Of a stretch of DNA of 5,579 nt, positions 1-5,579 are shown piece by piece; position 1 is the stretch's first letter; every line of letters starts with the position of its first letter. The notes beneath the pieces are model-generated. The model made no database searches, was not told the origin of the DNA, and worked only from the letters and a program-made list of their open reading frames with translations. The stretch is from an uncultured Bacillota bacterium. Lineage in GTDB: Bacteria > Bacillota_I > Bacilli_A > RF39 > UBA660. The stretch lies in assembly GCA_947168865.1 (NCBI GenBank), contig CAMVNN010000044.1, forward strand, positions 1 to 5,579, written 5' to 3'. Made by a program: the position numbers and the translations under genes.

Positions 1-43
1 ACATTTAAATTATAATTATTAAAAAATATTAATAAAGGCAGTA
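1..43. other. AT-rich left flank, possible remnant of an earlier array unit
   Basis: No gene or RNA is visible in this stretch to the left of the first Noc-type site. The 11-mer TTAAATTATAA at 5-15 is the same word that follows each parS position in the array (239-249 and 364-374, with one mismatch at 114-124). The flank may therefore be the worn end of another repeat unit that starts beyond the left edge. In this AT-rich sequence the match could also be chance. Confidence 0.3.
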
Positions 44-67
44 AAATTATTTCCCAGGAAATAATTT
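44..67. promoter_or_regulatory. Noc-binding site 1 (NBS), one central mismatch
   Basis: The core at 49-62 reads ATTTCCCAGGAAAT, one base away from the Noc consensus ATTTCCCGGGAAAT. The imperfect dyad extends to 24 bp (44-67) with only the central pair (55/56) unpaired, so it is the least symmetric of the four sites. Binding may be weaker than at the other three. Confidence 0.75.
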
Positions 68-93
68 GTTATATTATTTGTTCAAAAATTCAT

Positions 94-109
94 TGTTTCA
101 CGTGAAACA
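94..109. promoter_or_regulatory. parS: parS site 1, perfect ParB/Spo0J centromere motif
   Basis: TGTTTCACGTGAAACA is a perfect 16-bp palindrome that matches the near-universal bacterial parS consensus (TGTTNCACGTGAAACA). ParB loads here, closes as a CTP-dependent clamp and spreads, and with SMC organises origin segregation. The site is 46 bp centre-to-centre from NBS 1. Confidence 0.9.
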
Positions 110-167
110 TATATTAAGTTATAAATAATAAAATTAAAATTGATTAAATTACAGTCTGTTTAATTTA

Positions 168-191
168 AAATTATTTCCCGGGAAATAATTT
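168..191. promoter_or_regulatory. Noc-binding site 2 (NBS), perfect
   Basis: The core ATTTCCCGGGAAAT at 173-186 matches the Noc consensus exactly. It sits inside a perfect 24-bp palindrome flanked by AAATT and AATTT arms. Those arms are also present in the other three sites. Confidence 0.88.
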
Positions 192-218
192 GTTATATTT
201 CTTGTCCAAAAAATTTAA

Positions 219-234
219 TGTTTCACGTGAAACA
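219..234. promoter_or_regulatory. parS: parS site 2, perfect ParB/Spo0J centromere motif
   Basis: A second exact TGTTTCACGTGAAACA, centred 125 bp from parS 1 and 47 bp from NBS 2. Two perfect 16-bp parS copies in the same register argue against coincidence. Confidence 0.9.
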
Positions 235-235
235 T

Positions 236-317
236 ATATTAAATTATAAATAAAATGATCAAAATGGTTAAAAATATAGTCAATTTAACTCATAAATTAT
301 TTCCCGGGAAATAATTT
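236..317. repeat. 82-bp near-identical direct repeat, copy A
   Basis: Bases 236-317 are the same as 361-442 except at one position (A at 283, G at 408). The block covers the post-parS tail and the whole 24-bp Noc palindrome. This pair is far closer to each other than to unit 1 (tail at 110-167), which points to a recent duplication or gene-conversion event inside the array. Confidence 0.9.
294..317. promoter_or_regulatory. Noc-binding site 3 (NBS), perfect
   Basis: The core ATTTCCCGGGAAAT at 299-312 lies within a perfect 24-bp palindrome identical to NBS 2 and NBS 4. It is followed by the GTTATATT spacer word and then by the decayed parS. Confidence 0.88.
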
Positions 318-343
318 GTTATATTTTATATCTAAAAATCCAA

Positions 344-359
344 TATTTCACATGAAAAA
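344..359. promoter_or_regulatory. Degenerate parS site 3
   Basis: TATTTCACATGAAAAA sits exactly where the third parS should be, 46 bp after NBS 3 and 125 bp after parS 2. It differs from the perfect copies at 3 of 16 positions (345, 352, 358), including loss of the central CG step. It is probably a decayed site with weak or no ParB binding. Confidence 0.7.
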
Positions 360-360
360 A

Positions 361-442
361 ATATTAAATTATAAATAAAATGATCAAAATGGTTAAAAAT
401 ATAGTCAGTTTAACTCATAAATTATTTCCCGGGAAATAATTT
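361..442. repeat. 82-bp near-identical direct repeat, copy B
   Basis: Second copy of the block at 236-317, offset by exactly 125 bp with one substitution (408). It ends with NBS 4, after which similarity to the array stops. The array therefore closes with a Noc site, and no parS follows toward gyrA. Confidence 0.9.
419..442. promoter_or_regulatory. Noc-binding site 4 (NBS), perfect, gyrA-proximal end of array
   Basis: The core ATTTCCCGGGAAAT at 424-437 lies within the same perfect 24-bp palindrome. The usual GTTATATT spacer does not follow. The bases at 439-457 instead resemble the reverse complement of the NBS 3-parS 3 spacer. Confidence 0.88.
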
Positions 443-556
443 TTAGATATAAATATAATAAGCAAAATCACTAATAATAAAAAATATTGTAAATTATTAT
501 ATAGAAACATAAATAATATACAAAATTTAATTTACTTATAATTAATAAAAAATATT
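443..556. other. AT-rich spacer, no gene seen
   Basis: Almost pure A/T sequence between the array and the gyrA 3' end. I see no open reading frame, RNA gene, ribosome binding site or convincing promoter. TATAAT-like words are abundant here but carry no information at this base composition. Confidence 0.6.
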
Positions 557-565
557 TTATACACA
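557..565 (+). promoter_or_regulatory. Single DnaA-box-like 9-mer
   Basis: TTATACACA fits the DnaA-box pattern TTWTNCACA, differing from the strong TTATCCACA form only at the free fifth position. It stands alone, without the clustered boxes or unwinding element expected of oriC. In Bacillota the origin usually flanks dnaA, which would lie several kb off the right edge. It could be a minor DnaA-titrating box or chance. Confidence 0.3.
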
Positions 566-578
566 AGGTGTTTATACT

Positions 579-614
579 AAAAAAAGAAGAAATTTTTAAT
601 TAATTTCTTCTTTT
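579..614 (-). terminator. Putative intrinsic terminator of the gyrase operon, overlapping the gyrA stop
   Basis: On the minus-strand transcript a 13-bp perfect inverted repeat (arms 614-602 and 594-582) surrounds a 7-nt loop (601-595) and merges into a run of seven U (585-579). The 5' arm lies within the last gyrA codons and the TAA stop (598-596) falls in the loop. Only two pairs in the stem are G-C, so it is weaker than a textbook terminator. Position and the U-tract make it the best candidate for the operon end, since no stronger hairpin is seen downstream. Confidence 0.55.
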
Positions 615-3073
615 ATTTCGTTGTTTGATTCATCACTTTGAGAATCACTTAAATTTTCTTCATCTTTTAAAACTAATGCAACAGTTGATACTTTCTGATC
701 ATCTTTCAAATTAATTAATCTAACACCTTGGGTAGCTCTTTTTAACGTTGATACTTGTTCAAGAGGTAATTTAATAATGATACCACTATCAGTTATTATC
801 ATTAAATCATGAGGAACATCTGGATTAATACATTTTAATGATGCAATCATTCCATTTTTATCAGTTACATTTAATGCTTTTACACCTTTACTTCCTCTAT
901 GAGTTAAACGATATTCATCAATTAGAGTTTGTTTTCCATAACCCTTTTCAGTAACAATTAGTACATATTGTCCAGGTTCAACAACTTCTGCACCAATAAC
1001 AATAGATTCACCTAAATCCATACCTTTAACACCAGAACTACCTCTACCCATTGAACGAACTTCATTTTCATCAAATCTCACAAGTCTACCATTATTTGCA
1101 CCAATGATAATTTCATTTTTTCCACAAGTACTTTTTACACTAATTAACTCATCATTTTCTTTTAAAACAATAGCAATCTTACCACTTTTTCTTATATTAT
1201 CAAATTCAGATATAGGTGTTCTTTTAATGATACCCTTTTTTGTTACAAACATTAAATATTTTTTTGATTCATCATTAGGACATACACTAACTATCGAACT
1301 AATGTTCTCATTTTTTTCAAGTGGTAATAAATTAATTATAGGTAATCCCTTAGACTGTCTTGAAAATTCAGGAATTTCATATCCTTTCATTCGATATACT
1401 CTTCCTAAATTACTAAAGAATAATAGATAATCATGTGTTTTCATCGTAATTAAATGTTCCACAAAATCCTCTTCATTAGTAGACATTCCCTTAATACCTA
1501 CTCCACCACGATTTTGAGTTTTATAAGTATCTGTTCTTAAACGTTTAATATATCCATTTTTAGTTAAATTAATAATAATATCTTCTTCTGGTATCAAAGA
1601 TTCATCTTCAATATATTCAATAGCAGTCATATCAATATTAGTACGTCTTTCATCACCATATTTTTGTTTAATTTCAAGTAATTCTTCTTTAATTACATTT
1701 AAAACTTTCTCTTCACTTGCTAAGATAGCTTTTAAATCAGCGATGGTAACCAACAATTCATTTAACTCATTTTCAATTTTTTCACGCTCTAAACCAGTTA
1801 AACGACGTAGTCTCATCTCTAATATTGCATTAGATTGAATTTCAGTTAATCCAAAATTGCTCATTAAACCATTTTTTGCATCCTCATCAGAAGCAGATCC
1901 ACGAATTATTTTAATAACAGCATCAATATTATCTAATGCAATTTTTAATCCTTCTAAAATATGAACTCTTTTTTCAGCAACATCTAAATCAAATTTTGTT
2001 CTTCTAATAATAACTTCTTTTTGATAATCTATATATTTTGAAATTATTTCTTTTAAACCAAGAGTTTTAGGAACACCTTGATCTAACATTAAGAATATAA
2101 TTCCATAAGATGTTTGAAAAGCTGTGTGTTTATATAATTTATTTAATACGACTTGAGCATTAGCGTCTCTTTTTAATGTAATTGTAATTTTAATACCATT
2201 TTTTAAATCAGAATGGTAATCAGCAATACCATCAATTACTTTATTATGAACAAGTTCTGCTACTTTATTTTTTAATTCTAGAGTATTAATACCATAAGGT
2301 ACTTCATCAATTATAATTTGTTGTTTTCCATTCTCTTCTTCAATAGTTGCTCTACTTCTAATAGTAATAGTTCCCCTACCAGTTTCATATGCCTTACGTA
2401 TACCGCTATTACCTAAAATAATGGCACCAGTAGGAAAATCAGGTCCTTTGATATATTTCATTAGTTCATCTAATTCAATATCAGGATTATCGATATAAGC
2501 AATACATCCATCAATAACCTCACCTAAATTATGAGGAGGAATATTAGTAGCCATACCAACAGCAATACCAGTAGTACCATTTACTAATATGTTAGGAAAC
2601 CTAGAAGGAAGAACTTCTGGCTCTCTTTCACTTTCATCAAAGTTAGGTACAAAATTTACAGTATCTTTATTAATATTTCTAAGTAACTCCAATGAAATTT
2701 TAGAAAGTCTAGACTCAGTATAACGCATTGCAGCTGCGCCATATCCTTCTATATTACCAAAATTACCATGTCCATCCACTAACATATAACGATATGAAAA
2801 GTCCTGAGCCATTCTAACCATTGCTTCATAAATAGAACTATCTCCATGTGGGTGATATTTTCCCATTACATCTCCCACAATTCTTGCACTTTTCTTATGT
2901 GGCTTATCAGGAGTATAACCAGATTCATACATAGAATATAAAATACGTCTATGTACAGGTTTTAGACCATCTCTTAAATCTGGAAGAGCACGAGCAACAA
3001 TAACGCTCATGGAATACTCTAAAAAGGAATCTTGAATTTCTTTTACAATATTATTTTTTTCTAATCTATCCAT
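596..3073 (-). CDS. gyrA: DNA gyrase subunit A
   Basis: Breakage-reunion subunit of DNA gyrase (A2B2), a cytoplasmic type IIA topoisomerase that introduces negative supercoils using ATP hydrolysed by GyrB. I place the start at the ATG at 3073 (825 aa), because AGGAGG (3087-3082) lies 8 nt upstream of it; an in-frame TTG two codons earlier (3079) is only 2 nt from that site. Counting from the ATG: the winged-helix QRDR contains [12 protein letters not shown], with Ser79 and Glu83 at the E. coli Ser83/Asp87 positions, a wild-type Gram-positive pattern. The catalytic tyrosine is Tyr118 in AAAMRYTE, and the DNA-intercalating Ile170 is in [14 protein letters not shown]. Tower and coiled-coil segments follow to about 480. 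The C-terminal pinwheel carries the GyrA box QNRGGVG (520-526) and five degenerate blade motifs (near 572, 628, 676, 725 and 778), which supports GyrA rather than ParC. An acidic tail ends the protein. It is the last gene of the operon, 12 nt after gyrB. Confidence 0.97.
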   Translation of the reverse strand: MDRLEKNNIVKEIQDSFLEYSMSVIVARALPDLRDGLKPVHRRILYSMYESGYTPDKPHKKSARIVGDVMGKYHPHGDSSIYEAMVRMAQDFSYRYMLVDGHGNFGNIEGYGAAAMRYTESRLSKISLELLRNINKDTVNFVPNFDESEREPEVLPSRFPNILVNGTTGIAVGMATNIPPHNLGEVIDGCIAYIDNPDIELDELMKYIKGPDFPTGAIILGNSGIRKAYETGRGTITIRSRATIEEENGKQQIIIDEVPYGINTLELKNKVAELVHNKVIDGIADYHSDLKNGIKITITLKRDANAQVVLNKLYKHTAFQTSYGIIFLMLDQGVPKTLGLKEIISKYIDYQKEVIIRRTKFDLDVAEKRVHILEGLKIALDNIDAVIKIIRGSASDEDAKNGLMSNFGLTEIQSNAILEMRLRRLTGLEREKIENELNELLVTIADLKAILASEEKVLNVIKEELLEIKQKYGDERRTNIDMTAIEYIEDESLIPEEDIIINLTKNGYIKRLRTDTYKTQNRGGVGIKGMSTNEEDFVEHLITMKTHDYLLFFSNLGRVYRMKGYEIPEFSRQSKGLPIINLLPLEKNENISSIVSVCPNDESKKYLMFVTKKGIIKRTPISEFDNIRKSGKIAIVLKENDELISVKSTCGKNEIIIGANNGRLVRFDENEVRSMGRGSSGVKGMDLGESIVIGAEVVEPGQYVLIVTEKGYGKQTLIDEYRLTHRGSKGVKALNVTDKNGMIASLKCINPDVPHDLMIITDSGIIIKLPLEQVSTLKRATQGVRLINLKDDQKVSTVALVLKDEENLSDSQSDESNNEIKEEIN

Positions 3074-3080
3074 TTCCAAA

Positions 3081-3088
3081 ACCTCCTA
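3081..3088 (-). promoter_or_regulatory. gyrA ribosome binding site, fused to the gyrB stop codon
   Basis: The minus strand reads TAGGAGGT. Its TAG is the gyrB stop codon (3088-3086), and AGGAGG is a full anti-16S match. The spacer to the ATG at 3073 is 8 nt, close to ideal, while the spacer to the TTG at 3079 is only 2 nt. This decides the gyrA start and suggests that ribosomes ending on gyrB reinitiate on gyrA. Confidence 0.85.
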
Positions 3089-5014
3089 AATATCTAAGTT
3101 AGATACATATGTTGCATTTTGTTCAATAAACTCTCTTCTAGGCTCAACTTCTTCACCCATTAATTTAGAAAAAACTTCATCAGCAGCAATAGCATCTTCA
3201 ACTGTAATTTGTCTTAATACACGAGTCTTTATATCCATTGTAGTCTCATTTAATTCTTCAGCATCCATCTCTCCTAAACCTTTCATACGAGTTAGTTCAT
3301 ATTTTGTATTAGGAGATAAATTAGCGATATATTCATCTCTTTCTTCTTCATTTAAAACATATTTAATAACTTTACCATGTTTAATACAAAATAATGGTGG
3401 TTGAGCTGCATAAACATGCCCTGCTTCAACAATTGGTCTAAAGAATCGATAAAATAATGTTAGTAATAATACACGAATATGACTACCATCAACATCAGCA
3501 TCAGTCATAATAATTATTTTATGATAACGTAGTTTAGATAAATCAAATTCTTCCCCTATTCCAGTACCAAAAGCAGTAATAATAGTACGAATCTCTTCAT
3601 TTCCTAATGCTCTATCAAGTCTTGCTTTTTCAACATTTAAAATCTTACCACGAAGAGGAAGAATAGCTTGTGTCATAGAATCTCTTCCTTTAATAGCTGA
3701 TCCACCAGCCGAATCACCCTCGACTAAAAAGATTTCTGAAACAGTTGCATCTTTACTTTTACAATCAGATAATTTTCCATAAAAATTAGTAACATCTAAA
3801 TCTCCCTTACGACGAGTAAGCTCTCTTGCCTTTTTAGCAGCGACTCTTGCCCTACTAGCTGTCATTGCTTTATCTAATATGATTCTTGCTTGATCAGGAT
3901 TTTCTAATAAAAATCTTTCAAAAGACTCTGAAAAAATCTTATCAGCAATTCCTCTTACTTCACTATTTCCTAACTTAGTCTTAGTTTGACCTTCAAATTG
4001 TGGATTAGGATGTTTTACAGAAATTATCATAGTAATCCCCTCTCTAACATCTTCACCAGTTAATGGATCATCTTTTTCTTTTAATAAATTATTCGTAGTA
4101 GCATATTTATTTAAAATTCTAGTTAAAGCACGTCTTACACCATCTTCATGTGTACCACCTTCAGGAGTAGTAATATTATTAACAAAAGAATAAATACTTT
4201 CATTATAACTTTCATTATATTGTAAAGCTACTTCTACTTTAATATCATTTTCTTCTCCCTCTATATCAACTATTGTCTCATGAATAGGTGTTTTACTCTT
4301 ATTTAACATCTCTACATACTGAACAATTCCACCTTCATAACAGAAAGAATCTTTTTTATCCGCTTCTCTCTCATCAAATAATGATATTCTTAAACCTTTA
4401 TTTAAAAAAGCTAATTCTTTTAAACGAGTCTTTAAAATATCATAATCATATACAGTAGTTTCAGTAAATATCTCATCATCTGGTAAAAAATGAACAGTAG
4501 TACCTGTACGATCTTTATCACAATGATCAATTACTTTAAGTTCTCCATCAGGATGTCCACCTCGACTAAATCGTTGATAATAAACATTTCCATCACGATA
4601 TACTTTTACTTCTAACCAATCACTTAAAGCATTAACAACACTAGCACCAACACCATGTAATCCTCCAGATACTTTATATCCTCCTCCACCAAATTTTCCA
4701 CCAGCATGCAAAACAGTATATACTGTCTCAACTGTACTTTTACCAGTCTTTGGATGAATATCAACTGGAATACCACGACCATCATCTTTAACTATAATAC
4801 TATTATCTTTACATATAGTTACCTCAATATGAGTACAATATCCTGCTAAAGCTTCATCTATAGAATTATCAACAATCTCCCAAACTAAATGATGTAATCC
4901 TCTAGAACTAGTAGTACCTATATACATTCCAGGTCTTTTTCTAACAGCCTCTAATCCTTCCAATACTTGTATAGAGGAAGAATCATATTCTTTTTCTACT
5001 TTTTCATCATTCAT
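3086..5014 (-). CDS. gyrB: DNA gyrase subunit B
   Basis: ATPase and TOPRIM subunit of DNA gyrase; it captures and passes the T-segment duplex through the break made by GyrA. The 642-aa length is typical of Gram-positive GyrB, without the roughly 170-residue proteobacterial insertion. The GHKL ATPase shows [11 protein letters not shown] (general base Glu47), DDGRGIP (Asp78), the ATP-lid region [15 protein letters not shown] (117-131), and the transducer lysine in QTKTKLG (343-349). Arg140 aligns with the E. coli Arg136 aminocoumarin contact. The TOPRIM domain has EGDSAGG (Glu432), [12 protein letters not shown] (453-464) and the metal-binding TDADVDG (Asp505, Asp507, Asp509). The tail [11 protein letters not shown] and [11 protein letters not shown] ... 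NLDI is typical; one oddity is Asn589, where a Trp is usual (ELWETTM). The ATG at 5014 follows recF by 9 nt. GyrB rather than ParE is supported by linkage to recF and gyrA, and by a GyrA box in its partner. Confidence 0.97.
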   Translation of the reverse strand: MNDEKVEKEYDSSSIQVLEGLEAVRKRPGMYIGTTSSRGLHHLVWEIVDNSIDEALAGYCTHIEVTICKDNSIIVKDDGRGIPVDIHPKTGKSTVETVYTVLHAGGKFGGGGYKVSGGLHGVGASVVNALSDWLEVKVYRDGNVYYQRFSRGGHPDGELKVIDHCDKDRTGTTVHFLPDDEIFTETTVYDYDILKTRLKELAFLNKGLRISLFDEREADKKDSFCYEGGIVQYVEMLNKSKTPIHETIVDIEGEENDIKVEVALQYNESYNESIYSFVNNITTPEGGTHEDGVRRALTRILNKYATTNNLLKEKDDPLTGEDVREGITMIISVKHPNPQFEGQTKTKLGNSEVRGIADKIFSESFERFLLENPDQARIILDKAMTASRARVAAKKARELTRRKGDLDVTNFYGKLSDCKSKDATVSEIFLVEGDSAGGSAIKGRDSMTQAILPLRGKILNVEKARLDRALGNEEIRTIITAFGTGIGEEFDLSKLRYHKIIIMTDADVDGSHIRVLLLTLFYRFFRPIVEAGHVYAAQPPLFCIKHGKVIKYVLNEEERDEYIANLSPNTKYELTRMKGLGEMDAEELNETTMDIKTRVLRQITVEDAIAADEVFSKLMGEEVEPRREFIEQNATYVSNLDI

Positions 5015-5020
5015 AATTAA

Positions 5021-5026
5021 TCCCTA
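5021..5026 (-). promoter_or_regulatory. gyrB ribosome binding site, fused to the recF stop codon
   Basis: The minus strand reads TAGGGA, with the recF TAG stop (5026-5024) forming its first three bases; a 6-nt gap leads to the gyrB ATG. It is a weaker match (AGGGA) than the gyrA site. It repeats the stop-inside-RBS arrangement of the next junction, consistent with translational coupling. Confidence 0.6.
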
Positions 5027-5579
5027 CTTTCTAAATGCATTGCCATTTTTAACTTCAAATACAAAAGCATCTTCTAAATATTTTTTCTGTATATTCTTTA
5101 AATCTGTTGTTGTTATAACACTTTGTATATCATCAGCACTTATTATCTTTAATAATTTGTTTCTTTTACCGATATCTAATTCACTAAATATATCATCTAA
5201 TAATAATATAGGTTCACTTCCAACAAAATCTTTAAATATCTGTATTTCTGAAAGTTTAAAAGATAATATAGCTAATTTTTGTTGTCCTTGAGATCCATAA
5301 TATTTTAAATCTTTTTGATTATATTCAAATATAAAATCATCTCTATGAGGCCCATATATAGTCATACCATAATTAAGTTCTTTCATATAATTCTTTTTAA
5401 ATGTATATTTTAACTTTTTTCGAATCGTTTCACTTTCATAATCATCAAATTCAACATTAGGTATATAACGAATAGAAATATTCTTATCTGATGAAATATC
5501 ATTATAATACTGATTTATAGATAAATTAATTAAATCTAAATACTCATTCCTTTTTTGATAAATATATACTGCTCTTTCT
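5024..5579 (-). CDS. recF: DNA replication and repair protein RecF (C-terminal half, cut by the window edge)
   Basis: RecF is an SMC-like ABC-type ATPase that, with RecO and RecR, helps load RecA on gapped single-stranded DNA. The frame is open from the right edge to the TAG at 5024, giving 184 visible residues, about half the usual length of roughly 360-375. The N-terminal half with Walker A lies outside. Visible marks are ELNYGMTIYGPHRDDFIFE (RecF-specific GPHRDD), the ABC signature YGSQGQQK, the Walker B and D-loop PILLLDDIFSELD, and the switch-like VITTTDL near the C-terminus. The Met at 5386 is internal, since family-like sequence continues upstream of it (ERAVYIYQKRNEYL to KNYMKELNYG). 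The gene directly precedes gyrB, the standard Bacillota order after dnaA and dnaN, so oriC should lie off the right edge. Confidence 0.95.
   Translation of the reverse strand, partial: ERAVYIYQKRNEYLDLINLSINQYYNDISSDKNISIRYIPNVEFDDYESETIRKKLKYTFKKNYMKELNYGMTIYGPHRDDFIFEYNQKDLKYYGSQGQQKLAILSFKLSEIQIFKDFVGSEPILLLDDIFSELDIGKRNKLLKIISADDIQSVITTTDLKNIQKKYLEDAFVFEVKNGNAFRK

Larger units (their letters stand above)
44..442. repeat. Alternating Noc-site/parS tandem array, about 125-bp units
   Basis: Three tandem units plus a terminal half-unit lie downstream of gyrA. Each unit holds a 24-bp palindrome with the Noc-binding core ATTTCCCGGGAAAT, a 26-27 bp spacer beginning GTTATATT, a 16-bp parS palindrome or its remnant, and a 58-59 bp AT-rich tail. 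Unit starts are at 44, 168, 294 and 419. Noc-site centres are 124, 126 and 125 bp apart; parS centres are 125 bp apart; each parS lies 46-47 bp after its Noc site. The sequence shows the repeats and palindromes directly. Their identity as ParB and Noc sites follows from the published consensus motifs of Bacillus subtilis and relatives. The expected role is nucleation of ParB (origin segregation, SMC loading) and Noc (membrane-bound nucleoid occlusion). That role is inferred, because neither protein gene is in view. Confidence 0.85.

Noticed and set aside
44..442. CRISPR array
   Set aside because: The period is about 125 bp, the intervening segments are similar to each other, and two different palindromes alternate. 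CRISPRs have one short repeat and unique 25-40 bp spacers.
44..442. Transposon or IS ends
   Set aside because: No transposase frame and no terminal inverted repeat pair with target duplication. The palindromes are tandem and internal, and match known Noc and ParB sites.
44..442. Transcription-factor operators or tandem terminators
   Set aside because: No promoter or gene start lies beside the palindromes, there are no hairpin loops, and no consistent U-tracts follow. Exact parS matches give a better explanation.
443..595. Promoters read from TATAAT-like words
   Set aside because: The region is nearly all A/T, so such words are expected everywhere. No spaced -35 element or downstream gene supports one.
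1104..1430. 108-codon open frame on the plus strand
   Set aside because: It lies antisense inside gyrA, has no ribosome binding site, and its hydrophobic, Phe/Ser-rich translation is typical of the reverse strand of an AT-rich gene.
2815..2860. Quinolone-resistance change in the GyrA QRDR
   Set aside because: Ser at the E. coli 83 position and Glu at the 87 position are the usual susceptible residues in Gram-positive GyrA.
5040..5291. 83-codon open frame on the plus strand
   Set aside because: It is antisense to the conserved RecF Walker B region, with no family resemblance or ribosome binding site.
5024..5386. Short 120-aa protein starting at the Met codon at 5386
   Set aside because: The frame is open to the right edge and the upstream residues continue the RecF pattern, so this Met is internal to recF.

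Overview
The window is a piece of the classic chromosomal origin-proximal cluster of a very AT-rich, low-GC Bacillota-type bacterium. All genes lie on the minus strand in the order recF (3' half) > gyrB > gyrA, the usual dnaA-dnaN-recF-gyrB-gyrA arrangement of Bacilli, Clostridia and Erysipelotrichia. The GyrB lacks the long TOPRIM-associated insertion of proteobacterial GyrB. Codons end mostly in A/T, Trp is encoded by TGG, and the stops seen are TAA and TAG, so nothing points to the Mycoplasma genetic code. I cannot name a genus. An uncultured gut Bacilli or Erysipelotrichia-like lineage would fit, but that is inference.

Layout, read in the direction of transcription (right to left). The C-terminal half of RecF runs off the right edge (5579 to 5024). 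After 9 nt comes gyrB (5014-3086), and 12 nt further the preferred ATG of gyrA (3073-596). At both junctions the TAG stop of the upstream gene is embedded in the ribosome binding site of the next gene, which suggests a translationally coupled operon. A U-tract hairpin whose loop contains the gyrA stop codon (579-614) probably ends transcription.

The remarkable part is the 595-bp gene-free region downstream of gyrA. It contains a regular alternating array of two chromosome-organising palindromes. Four sites have the core ATTTCCCGGGAAAT (one with a central change), the known binding sequence of the nucleoid-occlusion factor Noc. Between them lie two perfect copies of TGTTTCACGTGAAACA, the ParB/Spo0J parS centromere, and one decayed copy. 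The order is NBS-parS-NBS-parS-NBS-(parS)-NBS, with a repeat unit of about 125 bp. Noc and ParB are paralogous CTP-dependent DNA clamps, so a composite tandem array for both beside the origin-proximal gyrase operon is the most interesting element here. A DnaA-box-like 9-mer lies between the array and gyrA.

How the parts work together: GyrA and GyrB form DNA gyrase (A2B2), which introduces negative supercoils. RecF loads RecA at gapped DNA. The downstream array would nucleate ParB (origin segregation, SMC loading) and Noc (membrane attachment, blocking of FtsZ assembly over the nucleoid) close to oriC. The parB and noc genes are not in the window, so this role rests on the site sequences alone.
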